DNA of 64,000 nucleotides, taken from Bradyrhizobium diazoefficiens (GTDB taxonomy: Bacteria > Pseudomonadota > Alphaproteobacteria > Rhizobiales > Xanthobacteraceae). Positions 18,194 to 26,294 of the stretch are shown piece by piece. The stretch's first letter is position 1, and every line of letters starts with the position of its first letter. Location of the stretch: the NCBI RefSeq assembly GCF_018131185.1, contig NZ_JAFCJE010000004.1, positions 620,001 to 684,000 of the forward strand, read 5' to 3'. The translations under genes and the position numbers were made by a program. Under the pieces are notes generated by a model. That model searched no databases. It was not told the origin of the DNA and worked only from the letters and a program-made list of their open reading frames with translations.

Positions 18194-18508
18194 TGCATAA
18201 CCTCGTGTTGTTCCCTGTAGACCCGACCCCCCGGGACGATACGAGCCGTCGTGGTCGTGTTACTTGCCTTCGCTTACGAACTTTAGATTTGGCCCCATCC
18301 TAACCGATACAGGGCCCGGCGAACGACGGCCAAAGGCTCCGCATCGCCAATATACAGGGTTTCAAAAACCTGCAATGGCGTTCTTTGCCCATCCGTTGAG
18401 CGTCCGGTTATCATACTTCAATTGCCTTGACTACAAGCCTCATTTCGCTCCGGAAACGGCCGTTTGCGACATCCCGCAGCGCCCATGTGGGCAGTGCGGA
18501 ACGAAGCA
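18194..18508. other. fabG-acpP intergenic region
   Basis: A 315-bp non-coding stretch, lower in GC than its surroundings near 18400-18430. It should hold the acpP promoter and 5' leader, since acpP is transcribed leftward from here. I see no clear consensus promoter or hairpin and no small gene. Confidence 0.45.
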
Positions 18509-19246
18509 TCAGATCATGGCCATGCCGCCATTGACATGGATGGTTTGCCCGGTGACGTACGCCGCTTCGTTCGAACTCAGGTAGACGGCGGCCGCTGCGA
18601 TGTCCTCGGGCGTGCCCAGGCGGTTGGCCGGAACCTTGGTGAGAATCGTTTCGCGCTGCTTGTCATTGAGCGCATCCGTCATCGGCGTCTTGATGAAGCC
18701 GGGGGCGATGCAGTTCGCAGTGACGCCGCGCTTGGCGTATTCGGCGCCCAGTGTCTTGATCATGCCGATCAGGCCGGCCTTCGAGGCGGTGTAGTTGCCC
18801 TGCCCGGGATTGCCGGTGACGCCGACCACCGAGGTGATGGCGATGATGCGGCCGAAGCGCTTGCGCATCATGAGCTTGGTCGCGGCGCGCGCGAGGCGGA
18901 AGGTCGAGGTCAGATTGACGTTGATGACCTCCTCCCAATCCTCGTCGCGGAGCTGCACGAAGAGATTGTCGCGGGTGATGCCGGCATTGGCGATGAGGAT
19001 GTCGACCTGGCCCATCGCCGCTTCCGCAGCGGGCACCAGCGCCTCGACCTCGTCGGCCTTGGAGAGATTACAGGGCAACACAAAAGCGCGTTCGCCGAGC
19101 TTGCCGGCAAGCTCATCCAGCACTTCCTTGCGCGTTCCTGATATCGCGACGGTGGCGCCCTGGGCGTGCAGGGCCTGCGCAATCGCGCCGCCGATGCCGC
19201 CGGTGGCGCCGGTGACGAGCGCCTTTTTGCCAGTCAGATCGAACAT
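18509..19246 (-). CDS. fabG: 3-oxoacyl-ACP reductase FabG
   Basis: A cytoplasmic NADPH-dependent short-chain reductase of type II fatty-acid synthesis, reducing beta-ketoacyl-ACP to beta-hydroxyacyl-ACP. The cofactor motif TGATGGIGGAIA is at residues 12-23, NAG at 87-89, and the catalytic set includes Ser139, Tyr152 and Lys156 (QGNYTASKAG). The C-terminus AYVTGQTIHVNGGMAM is typical. Length 245 aa is normal. It is 11 bp downstream of fabD, so the two are co-transcribed. Confidence 0.97.
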   Translation of the reverse strand: MFDLTGKKALVTGATGGIGGAIAQALHAQGATVAISGTRKEVLDELAGKLGERAFVLPCNLSKADEVEALVPAAEAAMGQVDILIANAGITRDNLFVQLRDEDWEEVINVNLTSTFRLARAATKLMMRKRFGRIIAITSVVGVTGNPGQGNYTASKAGLIGMIKTLGAEYAKRGVTANCIAPGFIKTPMTDALNDKQRETILTKVPANRLGTPEDIAAAAVYLSSNEAAYVTGQTIHVNGGMAMI

Positions 19247-19257
19247 CGATAACTCCT

Positions 19258-20217
19258 TTAGCCCTGCTTCGCAGCGGCCAATGCATCCTTGGCGGCGGCA
19301 ATGTCATTGGGACCGCCGACCGCGACGCCGACGGCACCGTCCGCAATGCGCTTGACGAGACCCGTCAGCACCTTGCCGGCGCCGATCTCGAAGAACCGGG
19401 TGACGCCCTGCCCTGCCATATAGGCAACCGATTCCCGCCAGCGCACCGTGCCGGTGACCTGCTCGACCAGGCGGCGGCGGATCTCGTCGGGATCAGTGAT
19501 CGCGCTCGCCAGCACGTTCGACACCAGCGGCGCGGCCGGCGCCTTGATCGTGACCTTCGAGAGCGCCTCCGCCATGGCGTCGGCGGCGGGCTGCATCAGC
19601 TTGCAATGGAACGGGGCGGACACCGGCAGCAGCATGGCGCGCTTGGCGCCCTTGGTCTTGGCGATCTCGACGGCGCGATCGACGGCGGCCTTGTCGCCCG
19701 AGACGACCACCTGTCCGCCGCCATTGTCGTTGGCGGCCTGGCAGACCTGCCCCTGCGCCGCTTCACCCGCGACCTCCATGGCGGCCTCGTAGTCGAGACC
19801 AAGCAGCGCGGCCATCGCGCCGGCGCCGACCGGGACCGCCTTTTGCATTGCGAGACCGCGGGTGCGAAGGAGACGGGCGGTATCCGAGACCGTCAGGCTG
19901 CCGGCCGCGGCCAGCGCCGAATATTCACCGAGCGAGTGGCCGGCCACGAAGGCCGCGTCTCGTCCCACGGAAAAACCGGCCTCAGCCTCCAGCACGCGCA
20001 GAGTGGCGATCGAGACCGCCATCAGCGCCGGCTGGGCGTTTTCGGTGAGCTGAAGGGTTTCGGCCGGACCATCCCAGATGATGGCCGTCAGCTTCTCGGA
20101 AAGCGCGGCATCGACCTCGTCGAACACGGCGCGCGCAACCGGAAAGGCTTCGGCCAGGGCCTTGCCCATGCCAACCGCCTGGGATCCCTGCCCCGGAAAT
20201 GTGAATGCTGCCGTCAT
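19258..20217 (-). CDS. fabD: Malonyl-CoA:ACP transacylase FabD
   Basis: A cytoplasmic enzyme that moves malonyl groups from CoA to ACP for fatty-acid elongation. The N-terminal FPGQGSQAVGMGK and the nucleophile elbow FVAGHSLGEYSAL (Ser95) are intact, as is LPVSAPFHCKLM with the partner His. The active-site Arg sits in TLRTRG/LLRTRGLAMQ. Length 319 aa is normal. It is the first gene of the fabD-fabG pair, and a good candidate promoter lies about 115 bp upstream. Confidence 0.97.
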   Translation of the reverse strand: MTAAFTFPGQGSQAVGMGKALAEAFPVARAVFDEVDAALSEKLTAIIWDGPAETLQLTENAQPALMAVSIATLRVLEAEAGFSVGRDAAFVAGHSLGEYSALAAAGSLTVSDTARLLRTRGLAMQKAVPVGAGAMAALLGLDYEAAMEVAGEAAQGQVCQAANDNGGGQVVVSGDKAAVDRAVEIAKTKGAKRAMLLPVSAPFHCKLMQPAADAMAEALSKVTIKAPAAPLVSNVLASAITDPDEIRRRLVEQVTGTVRWRESVAYMAGQGVTRFFEIGAGKVLTGLVKRIADGAVGVAVGGPNDIAAAKDALAAAKQG

Positions 20218-20333
20218 CGGCGCTCCCCTGCTGGTCGGGCACGATCCCTCTCGAGAACCGGCAGCCGATTACGCACGGCCTTGGGCCAAGGTTCCCTGGG
20301 GCCATGGTTCCGGATCATGCTCCAAAGGGGGCC

Positions 20334-20362
20334 GTAGACACTGTCCGGGGCCGGACTGTCAA
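20334..20362 (-). promoter_or_regulatory. Candidate fabD promoter
   Basis: Read on the minus strand: a perfect -35 hexamer TTGACA (20357-20362), a 17-base spacer, and GTCTAC (20334-20339) as a fair -10. The spacer contains a small palindrome GTCCGG-CC-CCGGAC that could be an operator. The fabD start lies about 115 bp downstream. The rest of 20218-20407 shows nothing further. Confidence 0.4.
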
Positions 20363-20407
20363 GCCGAGAAGGGAACCCTGGCCGGCATTCAACAGGGATA
20401 CGCCCCG

Positions 20408-21433
20408 TCAAAACCCGCCGGCGGTCTGGTTGGCGTCGACCTCCACCCCCGCCTGCGCACGGCGCGCGCTGTTCACCAACTGCCCCGGCCGGTCATCCCG
20501 GTCGGGCTTCGCCGTCGCCAGCCGCAGCACGGCGGCATAGCCCGGCTGGACCTCCATGCGATCCGCATGCCGGCTTGCGCTCAGCAACCGGTGCACCTTC
20601 GGCAGATTGTAGCAGGGCACATAGAACAGCAGATGATGCTCGAGGTGATAGTTCACGTAATACGGCGCGATGAACAGGCGCTCGAGAAAATTGGCATGCG
20701 TGGTGCGGGTGTTGCGCAAGGGATCGCTGCTGTCGGGGACCACGGCATGCTCGGCGATATTGCGGATACGGGTGATGACCATCATCCAGGTCAGGAGCGG
20801 CACCAGCCACAGCAGCGGATAGGCCCACCCCACGCCGGCGGCCGCAAGCGCCGCGAACATCACGGCATTGACGATGCATTGCGGACCGAGCTTGTCCCAG
20901 AAATGCGCGAGGCGCTGGCGCCACGGCCAGTCCTTTGAGCCGAGCGCGTTGAGCAGCTGCGCCTTGCGCTGCTGGTAGCCGGTCTGCCCGGTGATGTCGC
21001 GAATGAACTTGCGGCGGTAGCTCAGCTTCGTGATCGGAAACGGCGCCGACAGCACGAGATCGGGATCATCCTCCTGCTGCGTGCGCGCATGATGCTGCAG
21101 GTGGTAACGCCGATAGCTGCGCGTCTCCGCAAACAGCGGATAAGCACAGAACCACTGACTGAGCGTCAGATTGGTTTTCTCGTCGGCGGACAGGCATCCA
21201 TGCGCGCCGTCATGCATCAGGATCGCAAGGCCCAATTGGCGCGAGCCGATGATCGCAACGGCGAGGATATAGGTGATGGGATTGGGCCACCACGCGACCA
21301 GAGCGATCGCGCCAATGATCAGCGCCCAGGCGTGCGCGATCAGCCCGACGCCCTTCCAGGTCACGCGCTGGCGCACGTCGGCCAGTTGATCGTCGGTCAG
21401 GAAATCGCGGGCACGCATGCGAAGCGCCGTCAT
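20408..21433 (-). CDS. Membrane fatty-acid desaturase
   Basis: An inner-membrane di-iron enzyme expected to introduce a double bond into an acyl chain. The histidine boxes are HDGAHG (near residue 75), HLQHHA (about 112) and HLEHH (about 265), which bind the two irons. Four or more membrane segments are visible, including LIAHAWALIIGAIALVAWW and YPLLWLVPLLTWMMVI. Start is supported by a GAGGAG site. It lies only 2 bp after the upstream TetR gene, so regulator and desaturase form one transcript, suggesting control of membrane unsaturation by an acyl-responsive repressor. The natural substrate is not known. Confidence 0.88.
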   Translation of the reverse strand: MTALRMRARDFLTDDQLADVRQRVTWKGVGLIAHAWALIIGAIALVAWWPNPITYILAVAIIGSRQLGLAILMHDGAHGCLSADEKTNLTLSQWFCAYPLFAETRSYRRYHLQHHARTQQEDDPDLVLSAPFPITKLSYRRKFIRDITGQTGYQQRKAQLLNALGSKDWPWRQRLAHFWDKLGPQCIVNAVMFAALAAAGVGWAYPLLWLVPLLTWMMVITRIRNIAEHAVVPDSSDPLRNTRTTHANFLERLFIAPYYVNYHLEHHLLFYVPCYNLPKVHRLLSASRHADRMEVQPGYAAVLRLATAKPDRDDRPGQLVNSARRAQAGVEVDANQTAGGF

Positions 21434-21435
21434 GG

Positions 21436-22143
21436 CTAACTCTCCTCATCCGAAGTGGTTGACGTGTCGCGCTCCTCGACCAGACGCAGGCGGGCAGCAT
21501 CGCCCGTGGATTTCGCCTGCTCGCCGAGCACGCGCAGCATTTCGGCGCAGAGCGCCTCGGGCGAACGGCCCATCGCATAGCCTTCGAGGATGACGCCGAT
21601 GGCGACGGCCCAGAACCGCCGCGAGCTTTCGTCGGGCGCGCGCAGTGAGCGCCACCCGTGCCGCGCCACCTGGTCGGCGTAAGCACGCGCGCCCTCGCCG
21701 TGCAGGCGCTCGATGGTGCGCTCGACGAGCGGTGCGAGATCCTGGCGGCGACGCGTCAATGTCAGCGCTTCGGCGAAGAAGGCGACTGAATCGCTCGCTG
21801 TCACGGTCACCGCCAGCGCTTGTGTGTATTCAAGCGGCGTGCGCGCCTTCAGCGCCGCCTGTTCGGTGGCGCGCGCCAGATACAGCAGCTCGCGGCAGGC
21901 GCATTCGACGAACAGCGCCTCCTTGGTGCGGAAATAATAGGTGATCTGGCTCGGGAACGCGTCCGCAGCGGCGGCGATGTCGGTGATCGCCGTACCAGAC
22001 AGCCCCCGCTCCCGGAATAGCGGGCTCGCCGCATCCAACAACAGTGAGCGCATCTTGCGGCCTGCCGACCGTGTGGCTCGCGTGGCGTGCTTGGGGTCGC
22101 CAGTCGACGCTTCAAGCGGAGCCTGAACCGATTCACCCGTCAT
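21436..22143 (-). CDS. TetR-family regulator of the desaturase
   Basis: About 235 residues from the ATG at 22143, chosen because GGGAGG lies 5 bases upstream. The N-terminal HTH is visible: KMRSLLLDAASPLFRERGLSGTAITDIAAAADAFPSQITYYFRTKEALF. The rest is a helical ligand-binding domain ending in an acidic tail (TSTTSDEES). It overlaps a palindromic operator just upstream and is co-transcribed with the desaturase. I infer an autoregulated repressor that adjusts desaturase level, possibly sensing acyl-CoA; the ligand is not visible from sequence. Confidence 0.85.
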   Translation of the reverse strand: MTGESVQAPLEASTGDPKHATRATRSAGRKMRSLLLDAASPLFRERGLSGTAITDIAAAADAFPSQITYYFRTKEALFVECACRELLYLARATEQAALKARTPLEYTQALAVTVTASDSVAFFAEALTLTRRRQDLAPLVERTIERLHGEGARAYADQVARHGWRSLRAPDESSRRFWAVAIGVILEGYAMGRSPEALCAEMLRVLGEQAKSTGDAARLRLVEERDTSTTSDEES

Positions 22144-22160
22144 CAGCACCTCCCGATATT

Positions 22161-22187
22161 CTATTTGTATGTCATACAAACAAATAG
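22161..22187. promoter_or_regulatory. Nested palindromic operator before the TetR-desaturase operon
   Basis: TTTGTATG-T-CATACAAA (22164-22180) is a perfect 8-bp inverted repeat with a one-base centre. CTATTTG (22161-22167) and CAAATAG (22181-22187) form a second perfect pair outside it. The site ends about 18 bp upstream of the TetR start codon, the classic position for autorepression. The AT-rich composition stands out from flanking DNA. Confidence 0.7.
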
Positions 22188-22405
22188 GTCAAGCTGGTAC
22201 GTGAGGGCCGCCCCGTACCGGCATAAGTCTGATCGAACGAGGCGCTCCAACCTTGCCAAGTCAGCCAAAATCCGTATAAGGCGCGCATCCGCAGACCCCG
22301 GCCGGGAGCTGAACGGACGGTCTCAGCAAGTCATTCGTGATTTTGGTGTGGCAGGGCCAGTCGGCCCGTCGTCCCGTGTTTCCGCCTTCTGAGCTTAATC
22401 CCAGA

Positions 22406-22467
22406 GTCCTTTCCGAAGGCCTCTTAAGGGCTTGACGCCGGGCGATGCGCCAACATGAGGAAAGGAC
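22406..22467 (+). promoter_or_regulatory. rpsF leader with SD-sequestering stem
   Basis: GTCCTTTCC (22406-22414) is the exact reverse complement of GGAAAGGAC (22459-22467), which contains the rpsF Shine-Dalgarno just before the ATG at 22472. Inside is a short hairpin GGCG-ATG-CGCC (22441-22451) preceded by CCG. Autoregulation of rpsF leaders by the S6:S18 pair is known in other bacteria; this fold could be the equivalent, but that is inference. The remaining upstream DNA, 22188-22405, shows no gene. Confidence 0.5.
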
Positions 22468-22471
22468 CACC

Positions 22472-22975
22472 ATGGCTCTTTATGAGCATGTTTTTCTCGC
22501 GCGTCAGGACGCGAGCACGCAGCAGGTCGAAGAACTGACTGCGCAGATGACCGGCATCGTCGAGGGTCTCGGCGGCAAGGTCACCAAGACCGAGAATTGG
22601 GGCGTGCGCTCCCTCACCTATCGCATGAACAAGAACCGCAAGGCGCACTTCGTGCTGCTCAACATCGACGCGCCCTCCGCGGCGATCGCCGAGATCGAGC
22701 GCCAGGAGCGCATCAGCGAAGACGTGATCCGCTATCTCAGCGTCCGCGTCGAGGAGCTCGAGGAAGGCCCGTCCGCGATGATGCGCAAGGCCGACCGTGA
22801 TCGCGAGCGTGACGATCGTGGCGGCGGCTTCCGCGGCGAGCGTGAAGGCGGCTTCCGTGGTGACCGCGAGGGCGGTTTCCGTGGTGGCGATCGTGACGGT
22901 GGCGGCTTCCGCGGCGACCGCGGCCCGCGCCGCCCGCGCGAAGAAGCTGAAACCACCACGACGGATGGGGAGTAA
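22472..22975 (+). CDS. rpsF: 30S ribosomal protein bS6 with a long RGG-like tail
   Basis: The bS6 core (residues 1-~105) is normal: [15 protein letters not shown], the [28 protein letters not shown] block, and [21 protein letters not shown]. It binds 16S rRNA with bS18 on the 30S platform. Residues ~106-167 are an unusual low-complexity tail rich in Arg, Gly, Asp and Glu with repeats of the form GGFRGDRE. Total 167 aa is longer than the ~100-135 aa of many bS6 proteins; related rhizobia also have extended tails. The start is fixed by the AAAGGA site. rpsR follows after 5 bp. Confidence 0.96.
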   Translation: MALYEHVFLARQDASTQQVEELTAQMTGIVEGLGGKVTKTENWGVRSLTYRMNKNRKAHFVLLNIDAPSAAIAEIERQERISEDVIRYLSVRVEELEEGPSAMMRKADRDRERDDRGGGFRGEREGGFRGDREGGFRGGDRDGGGFRGDRGPRRPREEAETTTTDGE

Positions 22976-22980
22976 GAACA

Positions 22981-23220
22981 ATGGCTGAAGCTGGTGCACG
23001 CCGCCCGTTTTTCCGTCGTCGCAAGAGCTGCCCGTTCACGGGCGCCAATGCTCCCAAGATCGACTACAAGGACTCCAAGCTGCTGATGCGTTACGTCTCC
23101 GAGCGCGGCAAGATCGTGCCGAGCCGCATCACCGCGGTGTCCGCGAAGAAGCAGCGTGAGCTCGCCCGCGCCATCAAGCGCGCGCGGTTCCTGGGCCTGT
23201 TGCCCTACGTCATTCGCTGA
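22981..23220 (+). CDS. rpsR: 30S ribosomal protein bS18
   Basis: A 79-aa basic protein with the standard signatures: [12 protein letters not shown] near the N-terminus, [25 protein letters not shown], and the C-terminal [16 protein letters not shown]. It pairs with bS6 on the small-subunit platform. The CPF motif keeps a single cysteine. Co-transcribed with rpsF. Confidence 0.98.
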   Translation: MAEAGARRPFFRRRKSCPFTGANAPKIDYKDSKLLMRYVSERGKIVPSRITAVSAKKQRELARAIKRARFLGLLPYVIR

Positions 23221-23349
23221 CACGACCAATTCGGCCGGCGGCCTCGCCGCCGGTCGCCACTTTTTCGAACTCATAAGGCTTCCGGGTCGTCCGGTCGCCG
23301 ATGGTTGGGGCGAGATGCCTCTAACCGCTCGAAGGGAGCGGGACAGCTG

Positions 23350-24327
23350 ATGATGCCATTTGTGCCGATAGCCCTGATCGCCGGCGCCGCGTCGGCCCTG
23401 ATGTTCGCCTCGATCATTTCGGGCGCGCTGATCTCGCTCGTCCTGTTCTATCTCGCACCGCTGCCGCTGATGGTGGCATCGATCGGCTGGGGGCCGCTCT
23501 GCGCGAGCCTGGGCGGCATCGCCGCTGCGATCGGCCTCGGTGCCCTGTTCGGCCTGCCCTATTGCATCGCATTCGCCGTCACCGTCGCGCTGCCGGCTTG
23601 GTGGCTCGGCCATCTCGTTCTGCTCAGCCGGCCGGCGGAACATGTCGCGCCAGAGGCCGCGGCCGGACCGCCCGCCGAGCCTGAGCTGGAGTGGTATCCG
23701 GTCGGCCGCATCCTGTTGTGGCTAGCGGGCTTCGCCGCGCTGACCACGGTCGCCGCCCTGCTCACACTCGGGACCGACGCCGAGACCATCCTCGGCACGC
23801 TGCGGCGCGGCCTGATGCGTCTCCTTCGGGCCACCGACCCGCAAAGCTCCGGCGAAGCCGGCCAACTCGTCGATGCGCTGGTGCGAATCGCACCGGCCGG
23901 AGCAACCCTCATCGCGATGTTGACGCTGACCCTCAACCTCTGGCTCAGCGCCAAGATCACGGCGACGTCGGGGCGGCTGCGGCGCCCGTGGCCGAACATG
24001 ATGACCGCGGAATTGCCGCCGATGACGCTGGTGGCGCTCTGCATCGCGCTCGCCTTCTGCTTCACCGGCGGGCTGCTTGCGATCGTCGCGCAGATCACCG
24101 CGGCGGCACTGATGATGGGCTATGCGCTGACCGGCTTTGCCGTGCTGCATACGCTCACGCTGACACTGAAGAGCCGCACGTTCTGGCTCGGCTCGGCCTA
24201 CGCCGTCGTGGTCGTGTTCGGATGGCCCGTGATCGCGGTGGTGATCCTCGGCCTTGCGGATGCCGTGTTCCGCTTCCGCGATCGCTTCCAGCGCAGCCGG
24301 CAGCCGCCGCCGCTGCCGACCCCTTAA
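23350..24327 (+). CDS. DUF2232-type multi-pass membrane protein
   Basis: About 325 residues from the ATG at 23350, which has GGGAG upstream; an ATG one codon later is equivalent. It has eight or so hydrophobic segments, beginning with [33 protein letters not shown] and ending with [30 protein letters not shown]. The overall layout fits the DUF2232/YybS family, whose gene sits between rpsR and rplI in many alphaproteobacteria. No catalytic residues are evident; function unknown. Confidence 0.75.
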   Translation: MMPFVPIALIAGAASALMFASIISGALISLVLFYLAPLPLMVASIGWGPLCASLGGIAAAIGLGALFGLPYCIAFAVTVALPAWWLGHLVLLSRPAEHVAPEAAAGPPAEPELEWYPVGRILLWLAGFAALTTVAALLTLGTDAETILGTLRRGLMRLLRATDPQSSGEAGQLVDALVRIAPAGATLIAMLTLTLNLWLSAKITATSGRLRRPWPNMMTAELPPMTLVALCIALAFCFTGGLLAIVAQITAAALMMGYALTGFAVLHTLTLTLKSRTFWLGSAYAVVVVFGWPVIAVVILGLADAVFRFRDRFQRSRQPPPLPTP

Positions 24328-24373
24328 GTCCAACCCCGAAACTGAAACTCAGTCACTTCAAAGGAGAACGAAT

Positions 24374-24973
24374 ATGGAAGTCATTTTGCTGGAACGCGTC
24401 AACAAGCTCGGCCAGATGGGCGAAGTCGTGAAGGTTCGCGACGGCTATGCCCGCAATTTCCTGCTCAAGCGCGGCAAGGCGCTGCGCGCCACCGCCGACA
24501 ACCGTTCCAAGTACGACGGCATGAAGGCCGAGCTCGAAGCCCGCAACCTCCAGGCCAAGGGCGAGGCGTCCAAGGTCGCCGAGAAGATCGCAGGCAAGAA
24601 CATCATCGTGATCCGCCAGGCCTCCGAAGTCGGTCAGCTGTTCGGCTCGGTCACGGTGCGCGACATCGTCATGGCCTTCGAGGCCGACGGCGTCCACCTC
24701 GATCGCCCGCAGGTGCAGCTCGATGCGCCGATCAAGACCATCGGCAAGCACACGGTCACGGTTGCCGTTCACCCCGAGGTCGAGGTCGAGATCACCGTCA
24801 CGGTCGCGCGCAGCCAGGACGAGGCCGAGCGCATCAACCGGGGCGAGGACATTTCGACCCGCAACGAGGACCGCGACGCAGCCGCCGAGGCGATCGCCGC
24901 CGCCGGCGAGTTCTTCGATCCGGAAGCCGAGCCCGACGAGGCCGAGCCGGCGCCGGCCGCGGAAGAGAAGTAA
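24374..24973 (+). CDS. rplI: 50S ribosomal protein bL9
   Basis: The N-terminal domain [37 protein letters not shown] binds 23S rRNA near the L1 stalk base. A long connecting helix rich in Lys/Glu/Ala follows, then the C-terminal domain ([26 protein letters not shown]...[25 protein letters not shown]). Residues after ~165 form an acidic Ala/Glu tail, longer than in enterobacteria (199 versus ~149 aa). AAGGAG precedes the ATG at 24374. A repeat and a terminator follow, ending the rpsF operon. Confidence 0.97.
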   Translation: MEVILLERVNKLGQMGEVVKVRDGYARNFLLKRGKALRATADNRSKYDGMKAELEARNLQAKGEASKVAEKIAGKNIIVIRQASEVGQLFGSVTVRDIVMAFEADGVHLDRPQVQLDAPIKTIGKHTVTVAVHPEVEVEITVTVARSQDEAERINRGEDISTRNEDRDAAAEAIAAAGEFFDPEAEPDEAEPAPAAEEK

Positions 24974-24985
24974 CCAGGCAGGCTC

Positions 24986-25084
24986 GTCATTCCGGGGCGA
25001 TGCGAAGCATCGAACCACAGGTGCGCAATTGCGCACCGGGGAATCTCGAGATTCCGGTTCTCGCTCCGCTAGCCCCGGAATGAC
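24986..25084. repeat. Cloverleaf-like intergenic repeat, copy A
   Basis: The ends GTCATTCCGGGGC (24986-24998) and GCCCCGGAATGAC (25072-25084) are exact 13-bp inverted repeats. Inside are GATGC-GAA-GCATC, the 18-bp palindrome GGTGCGCAATTGCGCACC (near 25020-25037) and GAATCTCGAGATTC (near 25041-25054). A related copy is at 51812-51915. The RNA would fold into a multi-arm structure. This is a repeat family I recognise from Bradyrhizobium. Confidence 0.75.
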
Positions 25085-25098
25085 AAGCATCATCAAAG

Positions 25099-25132
25099 GC
25101 CCGGCTGCCTCAGGCGGCCGGGCTTTTCGTTT
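25099..25132. terminator. Bidirectional terminator inside the thioesterase 3' end
   Basis: An 11-bp stem with one G-U pair, 25099-25109 / 25113-25123, loop TCA, is followed on the plus strand by TTTTCGTTTT, a good rho-independent signal for the rplI transcript. On the minus strand the three loop bases are the stop codon (TGA) of the thioesterase gene, so the stem encodes its last residues and can also end that transcript. Confidence 0.7.
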
Positions 25133-25577
25133 TGGCGGCGACGTCCTCGCTCAACATCGCGATCGAGGCGAGCGCCGTTGCCGTGTGCTTCTCGACACCG
25201 TCGCTGACGCAGAACACGTCGGCTGCAACCACCGATACCTGACGGCCCGGCTTGATCACCCTGGCACGGCAGATCAGCTTCTCACCGACCGCGGGCGACA
25301 ACAGATTGAGCTTGTATTCCGCCGTCAGCGCCGGTTGGCCGCGCGAGGTGGCGGCTGCGATCGTTGTGGCGTTGTCCACCAGGAAGGCGGTGACACCCCC
25401 GTGGAAGAAGCCGTGCTGCTGCAACAACTCCGGCCGGCGATCCACGGCAATCGTGCAGGTGCCGCGCGACAAGTCCGAGAGCTCCGCGCCGACCAGGTTC
25501 ATGAATCCTTGCCGGCCGACATTGGCATGGATGTGCTCGGCAAGGGCTGCGAATTCGGGATCTGCTTCGGCGCGCAT
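25110..25577 (-). CDS. PaaI-type hotdog thioesterase
   Basis: About 155 residues. The hotdog fold signature is visible: LLQQHGFFHGGVTAFLVDNATTIAA (HGG and the Asp on the long helix), followed by TAEYKLNLLSPAVGEKLICRARVIKPGRQVSV. Members hydrolyse acyl- or aryl-CoA thioesters; the exact substrate is not visible. I chose the ATG at 25577 because GAGGAG lies 8 bases upstream; an earlier ATG at 25592 would overlap the TetR stop as ATGA. Either way it is the second gene of a TetR-thioesterase operon. Its C-terminal codons form a terminator stem. Confidence 0.8.
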   Translation of the reverse strand: MRAEADPEFAALAEHIHANVGRQGFMNLVGAELSDLSRGTCTIAVDRRPELLQQHGFFHGGVTAFLVDNATTIAAATSRGQPALTAEYKLNLLSPAVGEKLICRARVIKPGRQVSVVAADVFCVSDGVEKHTATALASIAMLSEDVAAKTKSPAA

Positions 25578-25588
25578 GCCGTCTCTCC

Positions 25589-26185
25589 TCATTGCTTGTC
25601 GATGCGATCGAATGGCCGGAGCGCGCGGATGGCGCAGGCGATCAGCGTGTCGGCCTCACCCCTCGGATCGGTGCGGTCGCGTCCGGAGAGGTAGGCGCGG
25701 CAGAAAATCTGAGCCGGGCCGATCAGCTGGCTGACGAACATCACCGGTTTCATCGGCAGCAGTTCGCCGCTTGCAACCAGCGGCGCACGCCAGCGCTCGA
25801 TAGCTTCGGCAAGGCGCGCGTTCTGTGCGCGCTGGGCGTCGCGCAAGTCCTCGCTCCATTCACTGCGTGATATCTCGAAGAGGTAGCGCGCCTCGCGCCG
25901 GCTGGTCACGACCCAGTCGAGATGCGCCCGGATCAAGCGATCGATGCCCTGCTCAGCATCCGGCAAAGGATCGAGCGCCGCCAGCACCGCGGCGTGATAG
26001 TGCCGCAAGACCTCCAGGAACAGCGCTCCTGCGAGTTCCTTCTTCGAGCCGAAGGCGTGGAAGAAACTGCCATTGGAGGCGCGCGCCCGGGTGCGGATGG
26101 CGGCGACCGTCGCGGCCTCGAAGCCGACGCGGTCGAACACGATCAGTCCGGCTGCCAACAATTCGTCACGCACGCTAGCCGTCAT
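25589..26185 (-). CDS. TetR/AcrR-family regulator
   Basis: A 198-aa protein with an N-terminal HTH: VRDELLAAGLIVFDRVGFEAATVAAIRTRARASNGSFFHAFGSKKELAGALF. The C-terminal domain is all-helical with no recognisable ligand motif. Directly upstream lies a 30-bp palindromic operator with four half-sites, so autoregulation is very likely. It is co-transcribed with a hotdog thioesterase, suggesting that an acyl-CoA or aromatic-CoA metabolite may be the inducer (inference). Confidence 0.85.
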   Translation of the reverse strand: MTASVRDELLAAGLIVFDRVGFEAATVAAIRTRARASNGSFFHAFGSKKELAGALFLEVLRHYHAAVLAALDPLPDAEQGIDRLIRAHLDWVVTSRREARYLFEISRSEWSEDLRDAQRAQNARLAEAIERWRAPLVASGELLPMKPVMFVSQLIGPAQIFCRAYLSGRDRTDPRGEADTLIACAIRALRPFDRIDKQ

Positions 26186-26196
26186 CGAGATCTCTC

Positions 26197-26226
26197 CTAG
26201 AGTGATACTCTAGAGTATTACTCTAG
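26197..26226. promoter_or_regulatory. Four-half-site TetR operator
   Basis: The 30 bp are palindromic with only one mismatched pair. They consist of two adjacent 13-bp palindromes, AGAGT-GAT-ACTCT (26199-26211) and AGAGT-ATT-ACTCT (26212-26224). Such an array fits two repressor dimers. It ends 12 bp from the start codon of the TetR gene at 26185. Confidence 0.75.
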
Positions 26227-26294
26227 CAATGGTCAACACAGTACGGGCCGCGATGAACGCGACCCCGATTGTCGTCGATCAAAGAGGAGTTGGC

